64,000 bases of DNA, from contig OZ345357.1 in assembly GCA_977006965.1 (NCBI GenBank), forward strand, positions 744,001 to 808,000. The letters run 5' to 3'. A program made the translations under genes and the position numbers. The notes under the pieces are model-generated. The model ran no database searches, had not been told where the DNA came from, and worked only from the letters and a program-made list of their open reading frames with translations. Numbering within the stretch: the first letter of the stretch is position 1; each line of letters opens with the position of its first letter. The stretch is from Phymatolithon calcareum (Eukaryota > Rhodophyta > Florideophyceae > Hapalidiales). Below are positions 53,556 through 64,000 of the stretch, in pieces.

Positions 53556-54437
53556 TGCTACAGATTTCTTCTCAAGATTAGAAGAAGCTGGGTACCCGAA
53601 CTTCAAGCAAAACAGTCCGAAGAAAACCATAGCCCTCATGCAGGATAAGGTATTCCCCACAAATTTGAAGAAGGTAATGGAGAGGCACCTCGAATACCAG
53701 CAAGGATTGAAGGAGGACCTCAGAGCCTATATCAATTTATTGTGCAAGGAAGCTGAGATATCGCAAAGGGCAGAAGGTATGCACCCTAAGGGTACACCAT
53801 CAACACCGAAGAAGACACAAACATCTGGATCCCAAGTGGACACGAAACCAAAGAAATGGATTCCAGTATGTCTTTACCCTCCATGTAAGACCGAAGGAAA
53901 AAAGCACTTTCTAAGAGACTGCGAAGACTGCGAGGAAGATGAGAAGAAACGGCTATTGAAAGAACACAAGAAGAAAAAGAACCAGAAAGGCGCGAAGAAA
54001 GTGTCGAGCCAAACAAGCGACGCATATCCAAACAACACCACACTCATCAAGGCAAGATTTGGGGGATTGGAGAAAAGAATGATATGCGCAGATGCGGGAT
54101 CAGATATCAATCTGATGCCTCCGGACCTTTATGCAACGTTAATGGAAACCGGGGCCCGAATTGAAACAAAGACGTTCCAAAATGAACGCAAACATGGATT
54201 AGCAGCAGCAAACAATTCAGAGAAGGAACCTATCTATATCTCCTGCAATAAGGAGGTGAAGGTTACGACAGAACTCTTCATCCGTCATGCAAAAACGCTT
54301 ACAATACGAGAATTAGTGTGGCAGGTTGCAAATCAAGAGGTTAAGGAGCCTCTACTTGGACGACCAGTACTCGAAGCCCCTTGGACTGGACACAAAAGGC
54401 GTCCTTGAAGCAGCATGTGATCGATATGAAGGTGTTG
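53556..54437 (+). mobile_element. Gypsy-type LTR retrotransposon fragment (gag-protease)
   Basis: The plus frame reads a helical capsid-like part, then a Cys/His cluster (CLYPPCK...HFLRDCEDC), a Lys/Glu-rich linker, and an aspartic protease with ADAGSDINLMP for the active site and LLGRPVLEA as the second conserved strand. One base shift at about 54375 moves the frame; continuing in the new frame gives LGLDTKGVLEAACDRYEG, the usual continuation towards RT. Sequence resembling this ends near 54437, where Sel1 repeats begin on the other strand. No RT, integrase or LTR is present. It abuts the LINE tail-to-head, so at least one insertion or rearrangement cut it. Confidence 0.7.
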
Positions 54438-54439
54438 TG

Positions 54440-54960
54440 CACGCTAATGATCTTATCGCACAGCTCTGCAGCACGATGCGGGTTTGCCGGAACGCCTTCT
54501 GCGCCCTCCTTGACCAAGATTGCGAGGTTGTACATGGCTTTCACATGGTCGCCCTGATCGATGGCGCGGTTGTACAGCTCTGCAACACGATGCGCATTTG
54601 CCGGAACGCCTTCTGCGCCCTCCTTGAGCACGTTTGCGAGGTTGTGCATGGCATTCACATGGTCGCCCTCATCGATGGCACGGTTGTACAGCTCTGCAGC
54701 ACGATGCAGGTTTGCCGAAGGCCTTCTGCACCCGTTCTGAGCAAGTTGCGAGGTTGCACATGGCCGGCACAAATTTGCCCTTCTCGATGGCGCGGTTGTA
54801 CAGCTCTGCAGCACGATGCGGGTTTTCCGGAATGCCTTCTGCGCCCTCATTGACCAAGTTTGGGAGGTTGCACATGGCATCCACATCGTCGCCCTTGGAG
54901 ATAGCGCGGTTGTACAGCTCGGCAGCACGATGTTGGTTTCTGCTCCCAAGTGTGTTCATC
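54440..54960 (-). pseudogene. Sel1-repeat (TPR-like) coding fragment
   Basis: On the minus strand a 37-residue unit recurs every 108-113 bases: HRAAELYNRAIDEGDHVNAM...GAEGVPANP. Four full units and a partial fifth can be read; a frameshift interrupts the second. The AAELYNRA / AM.NLA pattern identifies Sel1-like repeats, solenoid scaffolds found in ER-quality-control proteins such as Sel1/Hrd3 and in many expanded families. There is no start codon, no other domain and no continuous frame, so this is a fragment. It ends abruptly at the Gypsy fragment. The frames on the plus strand here are antisense shadows of the repeats. Confidence 0.75.
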
Positions 54961-55218
54961 TGGTCGCCCTAGTTGTCCACATGTGCGATCACATTTTCAT
55001 TCCGTGCAATCGCTATGGCAAATCCTTCTTCCGTGGAACTGTCCAATGTGTTCTCCAGTGCGTAGGTGCACGCAAAACTATAATCGCCTTTTGATGTCTT
55101 ACTGAAGTGCACAATAGAGGGGCCAAGAGCCCTCTCTCTTCTGCCGACCTTTAGAAATCAGGACAAGACGACACAAAAGTCGGCGTAAGCCACTGCAACG
55201 GATGCCTCGTACATTGAT

Positions 55219-55693
55219 TCATTGAGCAAATTGCTCGTCAATAAGAGCCACCCATATCTCGCGTCTAAATTGGCTTCTCATGGACCTCGGGGAGGCACCT
55301 TGCAACATGCCCAGATTTCGAGGCAAATAGAAACCCTCGATTAGCGTCACAGCGTCCTGCGCTGCTTTTCTGCTGAAACCTCCTTGAAATAGAATCTGAA
55401 TCGCCTTTCCGAGCGCATCACCATCTCTCATTGCCGTCAACGCAACTTCATATAGCGTCAGTGCTATGTCTAGACCTTCTTTCCGTCCAGATTCCACAAG
55501 GGCTGTCTGCACGGCTTCGAATATCTTCCTCAACTCTCCACGGTGATCCGTTTGTCGCATCTTCACTTTGGCTAAAGCCACGCACAACATCCACGACAAT
55601 TAGGGAAGCACGTTTCAGAGACTTGTTGTCTGGGAGATGCGGGAAACTGACAAATTTCAATATCCAAGACAGGAAGTCATACAGTGATGACAA
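55219..55693 (-). pseudogene. Helical-protein fragment of unknown family
   Basis: The minus strand reads LYDFLSWILKFVSFPHLPDNKSLKRASLIVVDVV, then after a one-base shift near 55585 ALAKVKMRQTDHRGELRKIF and about 100 further residues, ending EQFAQ-stop at 55219. Composition is strongly helical (ALVESGRKEGLDIALTLYEVAL). The two halves fit together across the shift and no intron signals are present, so it is probably a frameshifted pseudogene. No ATG is visible at the upstream end. It might once have been the N-terminal part of the Sel1 protein to its left (same strand), but stops lie between them. Confidence 0.45.
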
Positions 55694-56421
55694 TCCAGAG
55701 GATTACAGTGGTGGTTGGACTATTACATTTTGAAATTTTGAAGTTCCGTAAGCGGCATTCAGGTTTTCGGTATCGTTGTTTTTAATGCCGTTTTTCTGAA
55801 TATCGCGCTTCGGCATGCCTTTTTCAGAAAGAAGAAAGGCCGTAGAGAGCCTTCCTGATTTAGAACTCAGAAACAATGGCCAACGTTTTTATCACAAAAC
55901 TGTAACCTGTTCGGCTGTGGCAAAATTTTGAGACAAAGCTGATTAGTTTGTTTCAGTTGCCTGTGTCCAAAACGGCATTTATGCCGAAAAACGGCATTTT
56001 TTGCAACTTTGAGCAACTATATCTCAAAAACGACTTACGGTTGTCAGCCCAAACCAGGCTTGTTTTGGCAACTGAATGTAGCTTTATTCAGATTTGTTTG
56101 TTAAATTATATGAAAATTGCTAAATTTAACGATATATCAATGCTTGTTTTTGTACCGTTTTGAACGTTGGTTTTGGAACAAGCGTTGTTTTTGGAAAACG
56201 GCCATCTGAAAAGTTACGTAAATGATATGATTGACTCACTGCATTTATTTGAATTTAATTGGCTCGCGCAATTCAGAACTGTTTCATCAGTTTGACAACT
56301 AAAAAATTAAAATTGCGCTTTTCTCCATTTCCCGCAGCTCCCTGCATCAGCGTATGATACCGGTGCGGATATCCGAGTTTGGAAATGAAAACTGGTCCTT
56401 GTGTTGCGAAGAATTTCTGCT
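55694..56421. other. AT-rich spacer, no gene
   Basis: Contains several copies of a motif around AAAACGGCATTT and its complement (about 55790, 55970 and 55993). No coding frame of note. Confidence 0.5.
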
Positions 56422-58962
56422 TCAACTTTGATGGGCTCGGGACTTCTGCACCTTCATAATAAATTCTCGGCTTATCATCTCATACATGGACACATCTGAT
56501 CGTGTCGGCAACCATCCATCCCACATCCCCATGTGCCCTGTTCCCGCTTTTGATGCATCGAACAACGATATCCCACACGAAATTCTTCTTCTCGTCCGAG
56601 AAACTGACCAGGAAGCACGCCCACTTTCGGCTTTTGAGTGTTCCGCTCCCGTCAGTCGACCTCCAAACGCATCACGCCATGCTTCCCACGCAAACCTTTC
56701 GCAAGTCGATTCGTCTACACGCAGCTTTGCATTAATTGATATCGTGGACCTGTTGCCTTGTCTCGAAAATCTTATTACAACTTGTACATCTTGCGGGCCA
56801 TGCACAGCTCGGAAGATAGTTTCATAGTTTTCAATGTTGAAGTATGCCGCATCAATACTCTTGGGGTCAACCACGATAACACAGCTGCCCCGCTGTGTGG
56901 AAAAGCCATGGCATCCGTCTTCCTCAGTCCACTCACGTACGTCCGCGCATATTGCAGGAAATGAAAGCACGTAAAGCATCATAGCCTTCATTTGACTGGG
57001 GGATACCCCGTCTCGTGGTAGCCCTTCATGGAAATGATTTTGAAGCTCCTACAGCAACCGTATTTGCACAAACCGTTCTTCGACATAGTTCTTGCCTTGA
57101 AGGCTGACAAGAAGCTGCTGCAAGTCATTACTGGCGAAGAATTCAATGCCATTTGATTCGCCTATTTCCGGTTCCCAGACATTGGAGGCTGCATCTTTGT
57201 TGCGTTCAGCCCACGTCGCTAAAGAGCTCCGCAGATTATCCATAGTGCAACCCATGAATGATATCGACTTGTCAACGTACAAAAACTCCGGCTCCTCAAA
57301 AGTAATCTGCAAGAGGAATCTTTGTCTTTCCAAATCTTCGTTTTCCTACTACACGTTTTCCGTCGCAAATCGTGAATTAGAAACAGCTTCAACTTCTTCC
57401 GGTTCCTCCTGCTCTCGTCTTTATCCCTCGGACATTCCACATGGTCCAACATACATTTCTTCTTCACACTGAATATCTTTGATTCGACATACGCTGTCTT
57501 TTCTCCCATGCACAGTGCAATCCAATTGTCAATATGTGCGCCGAGCTCGGAGACCTGCCTGTTCCCCCACAGAACTCGACCAATTGTGTTTCGCAAGAAC
57601 GGTCCCGACAGCACGTCATAAAAGGCCTGTGCACTACGAGCAAATCCAAGCTGACAGGCCAAGTTCCGTGCAGGCAGACCCAGTTTATCGTCATGATCAC
57701 ACTCGTCAGCAATAGTCCCATTGTCCTGTTTGTTGCGAACGCCGCTGCTCCATCGAACGACACTTAGGAATATCGCCAGCCATTCCAGTTTCGTGACTCC
57801 GAAATCAATCGCTTTCTCTCCGGTGTCGGCCGGCATGTCATCTCGTGCACCAAAGAGCTTCCCTGCAAACTTTTGATAACTGTAATGTGGACAACCTTCC
57901 CGATCTGTTTCCGCCAGCTTATGAGGCGTTTCGAATGGAAGACCTTTTCCGCTCAAGCGTGCATGTCTGAAGAACTCCTGCTTGTTGAACGTGCATTTGC
58001 GTAACATGGGATAGCCGTCCCATTTTTCGAAGCTCAAGAAACTATGACCTGCATCGTGGTCAACCTCTTCATCACTTTGACCATCAATGCTCACGCCGTT
58101 TTCTTCCCTCACTTTTCCAGTCTTTCGAGAGCGAAGAGCAGCATTCATAAGCACTTCTGTTGCAAAGCGATCTCGAATATTCTCGTGGCTCGCGGCATCA
58201 TCATCCTGTGATTCTCCATTGCGCGCTTTCTTCATGTCGGACAACCATTCAGGCAAGGCGTTTGCAACGAGAACAGTGGCCCAACGAAGCCAAATCTCAT
58301 CGGGCTCTTTGGGTTCCATATGGAGTCCCCGACCAGCACGAGACTTGGAGCGCGCTTTTGCGATCGACCAGAGAAGAAGAGGCACGAGTAGAGCACTTCA
58401 CACAGTGTACCAAAATTTGATTCCCGATTCGCTTCAGGAAGGGACTGCTTTCAAGCTCCTTTCTCTCCGCAATTGAAAGAAATCGAAGGCGGCATCTCAC
58501 CTCGCCTTCCATAAGCCTGTTGTCGATTATCAAATCGTTAACTTTCACTCGATCAACCTCTTCGTTAATTCGCTTGATCAAGGAGTCTTCATCCGAGCCG
58601 GGCCCATCGTCGCCTTTGCCGTCCTGCTTCATGTCGCAGCCGAGTGACATCATGCATTCCCGCGACGCTATAAACCATTGCTTGAATATCTACAGCTGCC
58701 AAAGGCCCAAGATCGTCCGGGACATGTGAAGAAGTGCAAACATGAGTGCGACCAGAGCTGCATTCATCTCGTTATAGTGGCCGGCCTTGAACTGGAAGAG
58801 CATGTAGACAGGCATGTACGCCATCGAAAAAGTCACGCCGACGAGGTGCACAATATCCCGTTTGCGCATATCGCCAACAGACTTGCAAGACGAAGAGATG
58901 AAGTCGTTTCCCATTAGCGCGCTCCAGGTGGCAATTACCAGCATGTAGGCGAAAAGCGAGAA
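56422..58962 (-). pseudogene. Membrane-protein pseudogene of unknown family
   Basis: One long coding track on the minus strand, broken at least five times: ATG-containing frame from 58962, in-frame TAG at 58692-58690, frame change near 58370, change back near 57330, in-frame stop at 57051-57049, and a final stop at 56422. Between breaks the sequence is plainly protein-like. The N-terminal part has membrane segments (FAYMLVIATWSALM, VTFSMAYMPVYMLFQF, ALVALMFALLHM). The remainder is soluble and charged, about 700 codons, with no domain I recognise. Expected intact length is about 840 residues. The 5' end is cut by an inverted duplication (58893-59039), so any earlier coding sequence is missing. 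Confidence 0.55.
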
Positions 58963-59039
58963 CCACTAATTCTCGTTTTTCGCCTACGTGCTGGTAATAG
59001 GCACCTGGAGCGCATTAATGAGAAACGACTTCATCTCTT
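58893..59039. repeat. Inverted duplication, 70-bp arms, 7-bp spacer
   Basis: Left arm 58893-58962 and right arm 58970-59039 are inverted copies with a few mismatches; the spacer is CCACTAA. The left arm is the N-terminal membrane segment of the pseudogene on the minus strand; the right arm encodes the same segment on the plus strand (FAYVLVIGTWSALMRNDFIS, then a stop). Confidence 0.9.
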
Positions 59040-59299
59040 AGTATTGGAAGCCTGCCGGGTTACATTCTTGAATAACTTCTCATAAGGAGCTGTGCCGGTC
59101 ATCGCTCGTGGTGTTGGCAAGCCTACGCAATGAATTCCGCGTGCCGTAAGCAAGTTTGAACTCGCGTTGGACAGAATGCCGGACTTGCTCTCTCCAGTGG
59201 TGCACCCGCTGCGTGATTAGAGATGGGCAAACCTGAAAGGCTCCTCTCCTCGGGAGGCCCTCTGAGGACCTATTTTTGAGAGGACCGGTCCTCGCCGTC
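59040..59299. other. Gap before the Copia element
   Basis: Short frames only. Contains small GAGGACC/GGTCCTC inverted motifs near 59260-59290. Confidence 0.45.
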
Positions 59300-59723
59300 G
59301 CTAACACCGTGAGGAGTCTTCGCGAGGTCTTATGATACGGTCATATTGTGGCATCATACTGCCTCCACGTGTAACCCCGTATCATCATTCGATCCATTAT
59401 TGGTCACATTAGCGTCCAATCAACTACCTCCAAGTCTACATTTGTAATCTCGCTGATTGTATATATTCACTGGACGCTCGCGGCCAACAATAAAGGGGGG
59501 ACCAGACAGAACAATCCAACAACTGTCTGGGGGTATTCGTACCCTTTATTTCTTGCCAACCGCGCGCGCGTCTCTGGTTCATCACCTTTTCCATCGCCTC
59601 TCGACACAGGCGCTCGCTGCCACGCGTACAGGTCTCACTACCTACCATAGTTATGGCCCAGCACCTGGTTCCTCGAAAGGCCATTCACCGACAGACCCTC
59701 CCATATTCAGTCCCACCGAAGAC
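59300..59723 (+). promoter_or_regulatory. Probable 5' LTR/leader of the Copia element
   Basis: A TATA-like TGTATATATTC at 59457-59467 is followed by AATAAA at 59488-59493, the usual close spacing within an LTR R region, and then the gag ORF. LTR ends and primer-binding site could not be fixed, and there is no 3' LTR in the window for comparison. Confidence 0.35.
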
Positions 59724-62700
59724 ATGGAGTTGTGGCGTCGTGAAATCTCCAGATGGGTGACGACCATTTCAGAAGCCGCCAAGAAGGGCAAAGATCGTGC
59801 CTACCAGACGGTATTCGCAACGCTAGCTCGTCAGCTATACGATCACGGTCTGCCCACGGCTCAGAAGTCGATCGTCGACGAGGCTCACGCTCAAGGCCTT
59901 GTTAACTTCGACCAAGAAGACCAGATCGAAGCTGTGCGGGAGATTGTCAACATCATTGCAGTTCATCCGCCTATTGCAGTAGTTACCAGGCTGATTGCTT
60001 CGTTCCATGAGGTTACAAATTGTCGTCACCGCAAGTCAGAGGACCTGCAAACTTTCGTCTCAAGGTTCCGTGGTCTTGCTGCTGATCACCTCATGCACTC
60101 AGGAGTCTCCGCCTCATCCCTGGTCGGAGACGTTCTGGAAATCACCCTTCTGAACAATGCTTCACTTAGTGAAGATACTCTCACGAGTGCTAAGCTTCAG
60201 TTGATCGGGTTTGCCGAGTCCCGGAAGCGGAATGCACCTGATCCCTCTCTTCGTCTAAGTCCTGGAGATCAATCCAAGCTTGACAGAATTTCAGGTCAGC
60301 TCAAAGACCTTCAAGATCATCGATCGTTGAAGATCTATAGGAAGGACACTCTACAGACTGCAGCTCGCAAAGCTGTTCACATTCGCTCTAAACTAAACGA
60401 GTTTGTGAACGCTTTAGAGTCGATCGCGGAGAGCATCAAAGAGTTTAATAAGCCATCTGATAAGGCCGGTAATCAGATGCTTTTCAGCTCCGGAACTCGC
60501 TGCCGCCTACATCTTGACGACGCTGTTACCGTCATGCGCAATATTTCGTCCTCTCCGAAGCCATCCGTGACGATGTCCCGGGCCGAGATCGAAAATGTCA
60601 TTGGTCAAAGGGTTAATAAGGCTTTGCTTGCCTTTAGTTCTTCAACGAAAGAAAACCCGAATATCCAGAAGCGGAAAGCGAACAAAGATCGCCGCAAAAT
60701 CCTAGACAGCAGAAACCCTCTGTTACTTCGCGATTGCAAGGGCGTATTGGTAAGCGCCGCACAAATGGCATCTCGCGCCCTCCTCGTGTCGGACCAAGTG
60801 GTACTGCATCTTTCTGCTATGACTGTGGTTCTTCAGAACACAGACGCGGTAATGATTCCTGCCCGCAACCTTCGTTCGTCACGAAGCAGATCCGCGCTGA
60901 AGGTGGGTACAATAAGCCGCAGGATCGAAAAGATCCTTCCGGCTTTGACAAAGACCAGCATTTTCCATTGGGCTCCAACCCTACCAAGCACAGACGTGTC
61001 TAACGTCTGGTGTTGGAGCCCCATCCGACGTTAATCCATTGTTGCCGGATCCAAATCCAGTTCTTGATATTGGTTGTCCGCGCAGCGTCGGGGGTATTGA
61101 ATCTGCTGCTGCACTTTGTATCGCTTTGGGCATTGATCTTGTCCTCCACCCTCTCGATTGTGATCCATTGTACCATGCCTACGGTCCGAAAGGCAGTGAC
61201 CCCAACTTGACGATAGCGCTGTGGAAGCTCGATACCACAGATCTCAACGGTCGAGATGTCCAGCTGTCTTTCTACCTTACAAAAGGCATTGGCCCTTTGC
61301 TTCTCGGAAATCACATCCTTTCTCGCTCGAATTTCTTCGGAGATCAGAATCTCCTCGAAATTCCTTCAAATGTTCTGCAGATATCTCCTCACCCTCTGAT
61401 TCTTCCTACCTATACTGCGGGCGACAAAAACTCTCTTCAAACGTACTTCCACCTTGTACCTTCCCAATCCAAGGCGCTTCAGTCCTTCTTTTCGTCCACA
61501 AAGGCCTTGTACTCCTCTCCTCTTCTTGACAAGGAAGCTCCATTTTTATCTCCTACTTCCTCACGTTTCCCGAACATTTCCGACATCAAACTCGCACGCC
61601 ATTTCGCCGCCAAGCTCCATATTTACACTCATCTCACGGTACGGGACATGCGTGAGATATGTAAGAGAGCTGGCATCCATACTCCTGTTTTACAGAATGC
61701 ACTCGAATGGGCTTATAGCAAGTGCACGATCTGCAAGCAAACTAGACGGCCACTCAACTGTAAGAAGGTATCCATGAGCAAGATACTTTCCACCTTCAAT
61801 GAGCACCTACAGCTTGACTTCATGTTCGTCCAAGAACTCGGAAACCTTCCTATTCTTCTCATGAAGGACGTAGCCACTGGATTTTCTGCTACCGTCCTCA
61901 TGGCTTCACGGGATATGTACGATGTGGCATGAATGGTTTTCACATACTGGTTCAACGTGCATGGTCCGCCCTGAAGCATTTCAGGCGATCCAAAGTTCAA
62001 CAATGAAGTTATTAAGTCCATGTGCGCCTTTCACAAATGTTCCTTCGACCCAAGGCCTGCTCGACGACACAACAAGATTGGTTCAGTTGAGTCCGGCAAC
62101 GCGACAATCCGACTCTTCGTACAGCGTTTTGTTAAAGATGAACAGCATCTTCGCAGCGTGCGAGGAATATACAAGTCAGACTATGAGATCCTCTCAAGGG
62201 CCACTTTCCTAAGAAATGTTCTACACGGTGGAAAGATTCTTAGTAGCTTTGAGCTCGCCAAAGGATACACTCCATCTCTCTGCGGTCTACCGAAAAGTGC
62301 ACTCACCGACAAAATAGTCTCGTCGCACCACGAAAAGGTTGCTCGGAGAGCGCTCCACTTGCTCTTAACAACCAAAAACGTTCGTACAGTTGACCAACAG
62401 ATCCTTTCTCCTGGAACTCCGGTTTATTATTTCAGGAAAGAAACCAAGTTCGGAAAGTGGCACCTAGGTTTCATTTTCAAGGCAGAAAAGCACTTCGCTC
62501 TCATCTGCAATACCTCCCAGCTTAGAGGTCGCCCTCTTCAAGTGGCCTACGAAGACATTCGTCTGGCTCCATCCTCCTCACTCCTTCACGAGCTCGACGT
62601 TCTTGAGCTCGGAGAAATCCCTTTCGTTGGCTCCGTTGAAGACGAAATTCCGGTACCAGAGACGACCGTCCCTAAGTCCAGCCCCTCTAACCCCACTCCT

Positions 62701-63111
62701 GAAAACAACTCTTCTGTTGCAAAGGAACACGCTCTCTGGTCTATGCACCCTTTTTCCTGCTCTTTTTTCAGTTCGATTCCCTCTCCCCACAAGAAGGTAA
62801 ACACGCCATCCATGGATATCTGCAGTTCATCCATCGCCTTCGATCAGGCCAAAGACATTGGGGAAACTCCGGCAACACGTCCTAATGAAATCCCTTGTTC
62901 TTTGGAATCCTCCGAGCAAAAGACACTTCAAAGAATGAGAGAAATCATAGGACACTCTCCTGTCTCGGAAACTAAATTGCAGTTCGCCCCGAGATGGATT
63001 CTTGATAACGCAATTGCAAAAGAAAAGAGCAACTACATGGAAAAAGGAGCCTACATCCCTGTAAGCATTCGACACGTTCCTCGGGGATCCAACATAATCA
63101 GCTCCCATTAG
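59724..63111 (+). mobile_element. Copia-type LTR retrotransposon, broken and truncated
   Basis: Order gag, protease, integrase, then the start of RT, the Copia order. Gag begins at MELWRREISRW (59724). A zinc knuckle CYDCG-x3-H-x6-C (60815-60862) is in another frame, so a shift lies near 60700. Protease active site is LDIGCPRSVGG (Asp codon 61066-61068), in a third frame. Integrase has HLTVRDM...CTIC for the zinc domain, LQLDFMF (first Asp), GDPKFNN (second Asp) and VESGN (Glu); stops at 61930 and about 61973 split it. The last block, WILDNAIAKEKSNYMEKGAY, is the conserved entry to Copia RT, but the catalytic RT and RNase H are absent and a stop comes at 63111. It cannot transpose on its own. 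Confidence 0.8.
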
Positions 63112-64000
63112 GCGAAGTCCCGGACCTAGACGTGCAAGCAGCAGTCATACTCGCAGCAAATAGATTAGAATGGAAGAAGCTTAGGCCCTCAAAATGTTGC
63201 TAGCCTCACAAGGGGAATACGCAAAATGAATGAACAATTCTCCCGGTAAATTTTTCCTCACAATCCGCGATAAAAGGGGCCTTCTGTTACGAATTCAGCG
63301 ATAGAGAGTGATACCTGCGCAAATACTATCTTCGTAATAATAATGCAAAATACTAGATAGTGGAGGGCACTGGGCAAGTCATTCGTGTTCCAAGAAAATT
63401 TCATGTATCTCCAGCCGCTTGATAAATGTGGCGCCTGCAGACAAATTATCAGTAATCACAGGGAGTGGTATGCCTCGTTTCGTGTCCTTCTTCTCGGCAT
63501 ATCGTAAAGTTAGTGTGTGTATACATGGAACATGCGTCGAAAGGGAAAGAAAAAGTCCACAAGGTGAGAGGTAGAGACTCGACTTCCTATGATAGTATTT
63601 GGCGGAGGGACGCGCAAGCAGAGGGTTAATTTACAGTAGTAGGTGGATGAGACATTGTGATCGATGCGGAAAACGGACGTGGAAACGGGAGCAGGTTATG
63701 GGAAGAGACAGGTAGGTGATAATTGAGACTAGGAGTGACGGAGTGGTGAAAGAAGAGTCGGGATCACAGTGTCACAAAAGGCGTGCAGTCGGAGCCAACA
63801 CAAGTGGGCGGCAGAAAAGCGTGAAAGAAAATGATCAGTTCCCACGCACAAAACCGTATTGGATGGAAAAAGCGAATGTCGGATATATGTCATGGTGAAC
63901 AGATGTGTAGAGTGCATTGTGTAAGGCCGTTGCATGTGCTCGGGTAAGTCATATAAACCACGCGCGCAGTCATGAACGAGTATCGTCGCGGGAAGAGAGA
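63112..64000. other. Right end of window, no supported gene
   Basis: Purine-rich on the plus strand in the last 400 bases. No match to the Copia 5' region that would mark a 3' LTR. Frames are short. Confidence 0.5.

Noticed and set aside
54326-54972. Plus-strand ORFs with repeated CALLDQ/CSTMRVCRNAF pattern
   Set aside because: Antisense reading of the Sel1 repeats; only the minus strand gives the known AAELYNRA pattern.
1-64000. CRISPR arrays, bacterial operons, rRNA
   Set aside because: No regularly spaced direct repeats, no Shine-Dalgarno-linked gene runs and no rRNA-like sequence were seen.

Overview
This is nuclear DNA of a eukaryote. Evidence: spliceosomal introns with branch-point-like CTAAC motifs, a P5A-type ER ATPase, an ABCC transporter, a UBAP2/Lingerer-type protein, a WD40 protein, LINE/SINE-type retroposons with target-site duplications, Copia and Gypsy fragments, and a Fanzor (eukaryotic TnpB) relic. 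A plastid-type EF4/LepA and a bacterial-type xanthine phosphoribosyltransferase, both with transit-peptide-like N-termini, suggest an alga. Mostly intronless genes set among transposon debris would suit a florideophyte red alga, but that placement is inference and the window does not prove it.

Layout. 1-3060: 3' part of a P5A ATPase gene. 4736-5285: a 522-bp poly(A)-tailed retroposon inside a 14-bp target-site duplication. 6966-9359 (-): bZIP factor. 9.6-13.4 kb: no gene, but several palindromes and a foldback element. 13439-14670 (+): PLP-dependent D-cysteine desulfhydrase-like enzyme, one intron. 14796-17550 (-): EF4/LepA in seven exons, one only 13 nt long. 18638-21096 (-): UBAP2-like protein whose first coding exon is only the ATG. 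21900-26108 (-): full-length ABCC transporter.

26-47 kb is largely a transposon and pseudogene island: LINE 3' end (32.5 kb), tRNA-derived SINE with 13-bp duplications (33.4-33.7 kb), broken Fanzor gene followed by a hairpin cluster (34.4-36.8 kb), a second 5'-truncated copy of the 4.7-kb retroposon family (37.1 kb), a small C2H2 zinc-finger gene (39.3 kb), several foldbacks, and a decayed tandem copy of the WD40 gene (45.2-46.3 kb). 47134-49020 (-) is the intact WD40 gene and 49347-51002 (-) the xanthine phosphoribosyltransferase.

51.4-64 kb is again debris: an NB-ARC (NLR-like) pseudogene, a second LINE 3' end, a Gypsy gag-protease fragment, Sel1 repeats, a helical-protein pseudogene, a membrane-protein pseudogene whose N-terminus is duplicated as a large inverted repeat, and a broken Copia element truncated at the start of its reverse transcriptase.

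The intact genes are housekeeping or transport functions and do not form one pathway. The main interest lies in the relics (Fanzor, NB-ARC), the two short retroposon families with clear insertion signatures, and the splice signals: most donors read GTACGT rather than GTAAGT.
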